Shown piece by piece: positions 57,901 through 64,000 of a DNA stretch of 64,000 nt (its first letter is position 1; every line of letters begins with the position of its first letter). The notes under the pieces were generated by a model. The model did no database searches and was not told where the DNA came from. It saw only the letters and a program-made list of their open reading frames with translations. This DNA is from Toxotes chatareus (lineage: Eukaryota; Chordata; Actinopteri; Toxotidae). The stretch covers positions 14,400,535 through 14,464,534 of the forward strand of contig CM028903.1 of NCBI GenBank assembly GCA_016801885.1, given 5' to 3'. The translations under genes were made by a program, and so were the position numbers.

Positions 57901-59098
57901 AGAATCTGTCCATGACAGGAGGTGACCAAAAAAAAAAAAGAAACTTTTTGTATTAATTCTTGTGTTGTTCAGAGGATCAGATTACAGCTGTTAAATATGT
58001 GATGAAACAATCTATAAAGGGAAACGTGTGAGCCCTCATCTATAAAACGTGTTAGATTAGATGTGTACTATATGTTATATGTTTCCTATTGAAGATCAAA
58101 AGTTAGATGATCTATGAAAGCTTAAAGGATTTTAAGATCATAGGGCAATATTTTCACAGCTGGTTATTTGACTTCCAATTAAACCTCCACAATGTTCATT
58201 CCTACATGTTACATGTTCTGTATGTATGCACAGCCTTTCGCTTTGAAGTGAATTCAGGTTTGTTTTAAAGCAGTTGAGTTGAAGTGAAGCCAGCGGTCAA
58301 ACAGAGTCATTTATGCTTCTTTCACTCATACGCATTTGTGAAGCAGGTCAGTGTCACTCTGAATCTGCTTGTGTTGGAGGAATTTAGGGGCCGTTTTCAG
58401 GATGAAAGGGGTTAACATGAACAAAAGCTAAACTTTAAAGAGCTCTCTGGGATGTTCAGTTGTTGCCAAACCCAATAACGTTCCTTCCTTTCCTTCTGCT
58501 AATACTTTGTTCTTTATAAGAAAGAAACTGTTATAGGGGATACATGTGGTTTTTGTGTGATGATGTGAGCAGCTTGATTTCATTGCCCAGAGATAAACCA
58601 GATTCCTACCACAGAAAAGATACTACAACATCATATTGCAGCACAAAATCCATCACTCTCAGGCCTTATGGTTTTCATAAAACCTATCAGATAAAACACA
58701 AAACCCAGCAGGTAACAGCTAGCTCACGCACCTAATGTATCAGCCCTCACAATGTTCAGGAGCACTTGACTGATATTTGGCCTTTTTTTCCTTTAACGCA
58801 AGTACAGACACTTCACAAACAGGAGAAACATTGGCAAAGTGTTTATTGTAAATCGTTTCAGATGGACACAGAAAAGACCATGTACGGAAAATAAAACGTC
58901 TTGTGTATAAAAAGAACAGACACCGTGCTAAAGCGGTATGGAGACATTCAGAAGAGTTGAAGATGTGAAGGTACCCTCTGCTTTCTGTAATTACTGACTG
59001 TACACAGGACAAAAAGAAGCTTTTACATAAAAAAAAAATCCTATAAAGGCTTCAAACTGCTCTTTTGTACTCACACCCTGCTAAGTTGATTGGTAGAA

Positions 59099-59106
<8 letters not shown>

Positions 59107-59129
<23 letters not shown>

Positions 59130-59132
59130 TAT
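59107..59132 (+). repeat. (AT)n microsatellite
   Basis: An uninterrupted AT run preceded by an A run, in the presumed rasa2 3' UTR. Confidence 0.9.
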
Positions 59133-61277
59133 CTTGTTTTGTAATTTTATGTCTGTATTTGAAAATAAATGTATAGATTGTTGGCGTACTTAAAGACCCT
59201 GAAATTAGTTTTTGTTCTTCAATAAAACTGGGACTTTTTTTCATTTCCATAATTAATATGAAGAGCTCAGAAATCAGACAGACGAGCTGGCTACTGCCTT
59301 GAATGATGTTATTCATCTGATAGTTCAAAGCAAAAATGAATATTTCCCTTTCGGCTATGATATGACTTCTGGCCAAAGTCCAGCCTGTGAAAGTCAAGAA
59401 GGCTGCTGTGCTAATGCACTTCAACTCCTACCAGGCTGCTGCCTGGGTTTCCACACGCATCTCATCCATAAACTCACAAAAAAACATTTTTATTTCAGGA
59501 CAACGCACTGACATGGGAAAACAAATGGAGAAAATAATTCCCTTATTAAAAGTAGATAAAAGAATAATTCAATAACCAAGTGAGTGGAAATAAAAACCCA
59601 ACACATGTTCACCTTCACATGAAAGTTGACATGCAAGCTTATACAGAATATAACAGTAGCTTTATGCTCTGATTAGTTCAGATTCAGATCTTGTTGCTGA
59701 AATTTGGTAGTTTTTTTTTTTTTTTTTTTTTTTTTTACCATGTCCAACTGAAAACTTTTCACAAGCACAGGCAAAGTTCAAAATCCAGTGATCATTTTCT
59801 TTAAATCAATCATTTTACATTTGTATTTTGGCTCTGATTAGGCAGTTCACTCACTCACAACCTGCATGTGAACTCAGTCAGTGCCAGCTGCAGCTCGGTG
59901 GGGACGTCACACACACACACAATTTTCACTTCAGTAACTCCGCATTAAGCTATCGACAAGTGGAGGTTCAGCAGCAGCAGCTACAAGCACATACAGTCAG
60001 TAAAGGGACAAAAACAAAAAAAGCGGCCAGCCTCAGAGGAGCGCTGCAGACGAGGAACAAGGTACTGTACCAGTAAAGCAAACACATTAAATCAGTGTTT
60101 AAAAAAAACCCCAAAAGATACAAAAACATTTTCCTATAAAAATATATTGTTAAATATACAAGACATGCATGTTAGAAATAAATGACGGACCAAAGACAAA
60201 ACAACTTATTTCCACAAGCAAAGGAAAAGAAAAAAAGAAAAAAACCAAAACAAACACGGTTAACCCTGTATCATCAGCATTAAATCTTCAACTTTTGTTG
60301 CTAAAATAAATTCAAGTTTCTTTTGTATCTTTTCAACACTTCATTGTTCAAATGGGCAAATGATGAAAAATGTTACAGGAAACAAAAAGACAAAACCAGG
60401 ACTGAATCAAAGTTTTTTTTTTTTTTCATCAGTTTTCTCCAGCGCAAAGATGATTTGTTGATTAATCGATAAGCCGACTGATAGAAAAACAGTAAAAATG
60501 TTTAAAAAGTTGCAACCTAAAATTTTGAGGTTTTGGTCTCGGTATCATATCTTATAATATCCGTTCCATACTGTCTAATAAACTGATCAAAAATCAACCA
60601 ATCACTGTGTTGATCAGATGCAGTGCTACCTCTGCAACATGTGATAGTTAGGATAAAAACCTGTCTGGGATATGATTCACTCTAAGAATGCAATAATGCG
60701 TATTATCATCAGTGAATGTATCTTCTCTCTTTTTTTTTTTTCTTTACTTGTTGACTACACAATCTTTTCTTGACTGTTCTGGCAGTGGAGTGCTGCGACC
60801 TACAGCTGTGTAAAAGTCAAAAGCACAACTTTAAACTCGAAGCCACAGAGTGTCGCATTTCAAACAAATTCTCTAAAAAAAACAACAAAAAAACCATAAA
60901 GCGCAAGAGCTGGAGCTGTGCAGCACTGCTGGTCTGAAAAATGCACAGATGAAAAGAGGACATTATGTGTTTGTTGGTTGCCGTGATTGTCGGGACTAAT
61001 TTTGGGATAACAGGGCTCATTTGTTACTCTCACTGATTCCCCTCTGCATTTCCTCCATCGTTTCATACATAAAGCACTACGGGTATGTCGCGATGCTCTC
61101 GACGTGACAGCACAGTTCTGATGTACACCGTACCAATACGACTCACGATCACAGCGAAACACAACTCTACAACACGGTCATGTGCTATCAGGACTCAAAA
61201 CTGAACGCATGCAATCTGCTTGCCTAAAGTCACCAAAACAGTAAAGGATATGTTAGCAAAAAAACGTACACATAAAC

Positions 61278-61280
<3 letters not shown>

Positions 61281-61314
<34 letters not shown>

Positions 61315-61400
61315 CTCTCTATATATATATAGAGAGAGAGATATCTATATCTATATATATATATTTATATATATATATATATAGATAGATAGATAGATAT
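61281..61400. repeat. compound (AT)/(CT)/(AG)/(GATA) repeat with a perfect palindrome
   Basis: (AT)15, then (CT)5, (AT)5, (AG)5, more AT, and (GATA)n. The block at 61307-61344 is its own reverse complement. Confidence 0.95.
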
Positions 61401-62290
61401 AATTTGTCTCCAAGTTTAAAACATTTGTATTCAAAATACATAAATTTTTTTTCAAGTCAAACCTATGAAACTGTCTTTGGTCAAGAAAAATATCTTAAAA
61501 ACTACAAGCTATCAATGTTATTGTACAGAAAAGAAACAAAAATGTACTCGAGATCATGTAACTGATCAAAAAGAGGGGAAGCTGATACCAAGTATCTAAT
61601 CGTTTTTCATTTGGAGTTCTCCAAATATTTAAAGTGCTTCTGCATTATTCCCTCAGCATTTAATGCGAAAGAAACATCCATCAAAGTAAGGCAGATCGGT
61701 TTCATCTACTTAACTGTACTCTGAAAATATATATACATTTGTTCAGAGGAGAAAGGACACTAAGAATGGAGAAAGATTTAAGTGTACTGGGGCACAAGTA
61801 GAGGACACAATTATCAATCAGCTCCAAAGAGAGATGTCCGAGCAAAATGTTAAGATTGGGAGAGTATCATCACAGCTGTTGATATAAAACTGGGTGAATA
61901 CAAAAAAATAATAGCAGCCTATTCACACTCCATCTAATGGTGCCTTTTTCATACAGCTGGAGACATAAAATCAGACAAGGAGAGAGTCTCTTTGTAAGGG
62001 ACCTGCAGTGGAGAGGAGGGGATGGGGGTGGGGTGAGGCACGAGGACACAAGGAGAGATCCTGGAAAAGATCACAATCCATCCACTTCCTGTTGCTGTAG
62101 TGGACTCATGGTGTCTGGAGGTCAGGGTGTAGCAATATTTCTTCTCCTGGTCATGCAGCAGCCGTTCTGGGTGGGACAGCTCCCGGGGCTCCTTTTTTTT
62201 TTTAAGACGCCAGTGTGTCACTATGGTGATCTTTGTGGTGTATTCACACCTGCTGGAATGGCCGTCTCAGGCCACACCTGCCCTTCCTGG

Positions 62291-62321
62291 TTAGGAGGTT
62301 TTCCCCACTATCGGGTTGGCC
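62291..62321 (-). CDS. rasa2: rasa2 last coding exon
   Basis: 31 nt after acceptor TTTCAG, completing Leu and encoding ANPIVGKTS then TAA. NPIVGKTS is similar in spacing to the family ending around HPIGDKS. Confidence 0.7.
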
Positions 62322-63358
62322 CTGAAACAGAATAACAAAGACGAGTGTTATTTTACTGCTGTGTGGACGTGAGGCTAAGTCTGAGTGGTCGCAGCAGTAA
62401 TTTATATAACATTTATCAAATTACAAGTAAAAAAAGAAAAGTTACACACACACACACACACACAAAGTCATGCACACAAACATACATGTTACATGTATGT
62501 ATTACAGTACAAATGTAGTAACAGCAGTGCAGACTTACAGGCTGCCGTACTGCGCTGTGGTGTAGTTCCTGATGTTGTGCTGCTTCTGAAGTTCCTCCAT
62601 GATGTTGCGGAGCTGTTTGAGTGTCTGAAAGGTCTCTTTTGGTTCCTGAATGGTGAACTTGGAGTATTCCTCCTGCTCCCGCTGAGGGCCCTGGTACACC
62701 GCCATACTGGCACATGCATCTGCGGAGAGAGCAAAACATTACACAGTGCAGCTGAAGCGTCGGGTCAGAACTAGTTCACACGTGTGTGTGTGTGTGTGTA
62801 AGAATGTTGACTTGTGGGTTTTGAAAAGTTACAGAAGTGATCAGACACAGTCTCCCCTAATTCGACGTTGGGAAAGGTGTTGGGGGAGGAGATTTCCAAA
62901 CACATTAGGCCATGTGGTGAGCAATTCTGTATACTGGCTGCTAAAGTATTAGGACGGTAATACGTTTGTGTTGTGCTCTGTACTCTAGGAGCCTGTGACA
63001 TTTTGTCATACCTGTGGCCAACATATTGTTTTGACTGGTCAAATGTGTCAAAATGAGCGAGAGGAACTGTGCTCATGTTGTCTCCCCCTATAATTTGAGA
63101 GTGTTAACATCCATATCAGATGAACATGTAGCCATTTTTATAAATGATCCCCTCCAGTTTTAGGGAAAATAAAGTAATTGAAAGAGTAAACATACATTGT
63201 ACAACAAGTGTAACCATCAAAACCTGACTCAGTGTTTTATGAACAGGCACTGACCCTCCATGTCCTGGAGTTTGCTATCATTTGATGATAGAAGGGAGAA
63301 AATTCTCTCTGTTTCCCGGTCACAGTCTATGTCGAGCTGCAGGTTGGCCAGGATGGTG
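62291..63358 (-). CDS. rasa2: RASA2-type Ras GTPase-activating protein, last three coding exons (partial)
   Basis: Exons 63358-63255, 62719-62539 and 62291-62321 join in frame: TILANLQLDIDCDRETERIF, SKLQDMEDACASMAVYQGPQ, EEYSKFTIQEPKETFQTLKQ, then RNYTTAQYGSLANPIVGKTS and TAA. The blocks DCDRETER, QDMEEAC..AVY.GP, EEYS.F.I..P.ETY.TLKQ and the late YGS are characteristic of the C-terminus of the GAP1 family (RASA2/RASA3) beyond the BTK motif. These proteins have two C2 domains, a RasGAP domain and a PH/BTK module, and stimulate GTP hydrolysis by Ras at the plasma membrane; none of those domains is inside the window. RASA2 rather than RASA3 is chosen because rnf7 and grk7 follow in the same orientation, as in human. 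Upstream exons lie past position 64000. Confidence 0.85.
62539..62719 (-). CDS. rasa2: rasa2 penultimate coding exon
   Basis: 181 nt between acceptor TCCGCAG and donor CT|GTAAGT. It encodes (D)ACASMAVYQGPQREQEEY through TTAQYGS. Confidence 0.87.
62720..63254 (-). other. rasa2: rasa2 intron
   Basis: A 535-bp GT-AG intron with a short (GT)n near 62783-62799. No other feature. Confidence 0.8.
63255..63358 (-). CDS. rasa2: rasa2 antepenultimate coding exon
   Basis: 104 nt between acceptor TTTCAG and donor GAGG|GTCAGT. It encodes TILANLQLDIDCDRETERIF through KLQDME. Confidence 0.85.
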
Positions 63359-64000
63359 CTGAAACAGGAGAGGGGAAAAAAAAAAGTGTTAGAAGTTCTT
63401 TTCAGGAATGGATAGCAGAGGGAACACTATTTTGATTTGTTTAAATAAAAAAAAAAAAAAAAAAGTCCAACCAAGGCCTGTGTTTCTGTGGACTCTATCT
63501 ATTAAACAACTTACAACAAAGACAGAAAAAAAGAGACAGATGTCAATTCAGAAATCAAAACATGAACATGTGATTCAGATTTAACTATGCTGTCTAGACA
63601 GAATATGAAAATGTGGCTGCTTTTTCTCAGATTTGGGACTAAACTGGATATTTAGTGGGGTAAAACAGGAACATGAGGCATCATAATGTTGGTATGTTGT
63701 CTGAATGGCTGCTATAAAGGAGATGTGCAGAGGTATGAAAGGCCACGTGCCTGTCTCCACTGTAGTGAGGGCCAGTGAGCTTTTCCAAGGTTATTTTATT
63801 TTTTAAGCGCAGAACTGCACTCAAATATTTATCAAATAAAGTTTGGCTTAGTTCCTACAAAGGTTCCTGGACGTGGCAGTTCCTGAGGTGGAAAAGGGCT
63901 ATTTGTCAAATATTTCAAACTTAAGCATGATGCTCTGTTGAGAGGGTTGTTTTTAGTTTTCCATGTGTGTCGATCCCCACATGAAAAACTGATCCGTTTA
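63359..64000 (-). other. rasa2: rasa2 intron, running off the window edge
   Basis: Begins at the acceptor of the antepenultimate exon and shows no further exon up to the end. It contains an A run near 63448-63464. Confidence 0.7.

Larger units (their letters stand above)
49699..58841. other. gene-poor interval between the TMEM255-like gene and rasa2
   Basis: Contains the 3' UTR of the upstream gene, a degenerate LTR at 50800-51170, a common repeat at 51960-52350, a reverse-transcriptase fossil at 53400-54046, and a minisatellite-bearing element at 57520-57900. Long parts (54.1-57.5 kb) show only poly-T and AT tracts. Confidence 0.5.
58842..62290 (-). other. rasa2: probable 3' UTR of rasa2
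   Basis: No coding signal continues after the rasa2 stop codon. The next 3.4 kb on the minus strand is T-rich with several poly-T tracts, a long AT/CT palindrome near 61.3 kb and (AT)n at 59107-59132. A canonical AATAAA lies at 58847-58842; where transcription really ends is inferred. A weak trace of the 'gttgcagc' repeat family lies near 60455-60540. Confidence 0.35.

Overview
This is nuclear DNA from a ray-finned fish, most likely a percomorph teleost. The evidence is GT-AG spliced vertebrate genes with short coding exons, long AT-rich introns, abundant (CA)n/(GT)n and (CT)n tracts, and several interspersed repeat families typical of teleosts. The species cannot be named from the sequence. 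There are no bacterial operons, CRISPR arrays or phage features. All gene names rest on reading the translated exons against remembered family members; no search was run.

Layout. Positions 1-24.9 kb hold no recognisable complete gene. They contain two solo-LTR-like elements with perfect terminal dinucleotides and target-site duplications (1695-2294 and 17844-18967), SINE-like copies, simple repeats, a perfect 25-bp inverted repeat at 6.2 kb, and a short unidentified membrane-type open frame at 24.14-24.35 kb. Positions 24.9-28.4 kb hold a complete four-exon visual GPCR kinase gene of the GRK7 type on the minus strand. Positions 30.8-32.5 kb hold a complete three-exon rnf7 (RBX2/SAG) on the minus strand. 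Positions 36.07-49.70 kb hold a nine-exon TMEM255-family four-pass membrane protein on the plus strand. Positions 62.29-63.36 kb hold the last three coding exons of a RASA2-type Ras GTPase-activating protein on the minus strand; the rest of that gene lies beyond the right edge. A long 3' UTR probably extends left from it toward 58.84 kb.

In human, RASA2, RNF7, GRK7 and ATP1B3 lie in this order on chromosome 3, and their paralogues RASA3, TMEM255B, GRK1 and ATP4B lie together on 13q34. The window keeps rasa2, rnf7 and grk7 in the same order and relative orientation. It also carries a TMEM255B-like gene between rasa2 and rnf7, where I know of none in human. This is best read as an ancient duplicate kept in fish, and it is the most interesting gene-level observation here.

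The genes are not a functional pathway. grk7 shuts off cone opsin signalling, rnf7 is the RING subunit of CUL5-type ubiquitin ligases, rasa2 switches off Ras, and the TMEM255 family is poorly characterised. No wholly new biological system was found. Beyond the genes, the notable features are repeat-derived: nested retroposon insertions with target duplications, a frameshifted retroelement reverse-transcriptase fragment, a Tc1/mariner relic and several strong hairpins.
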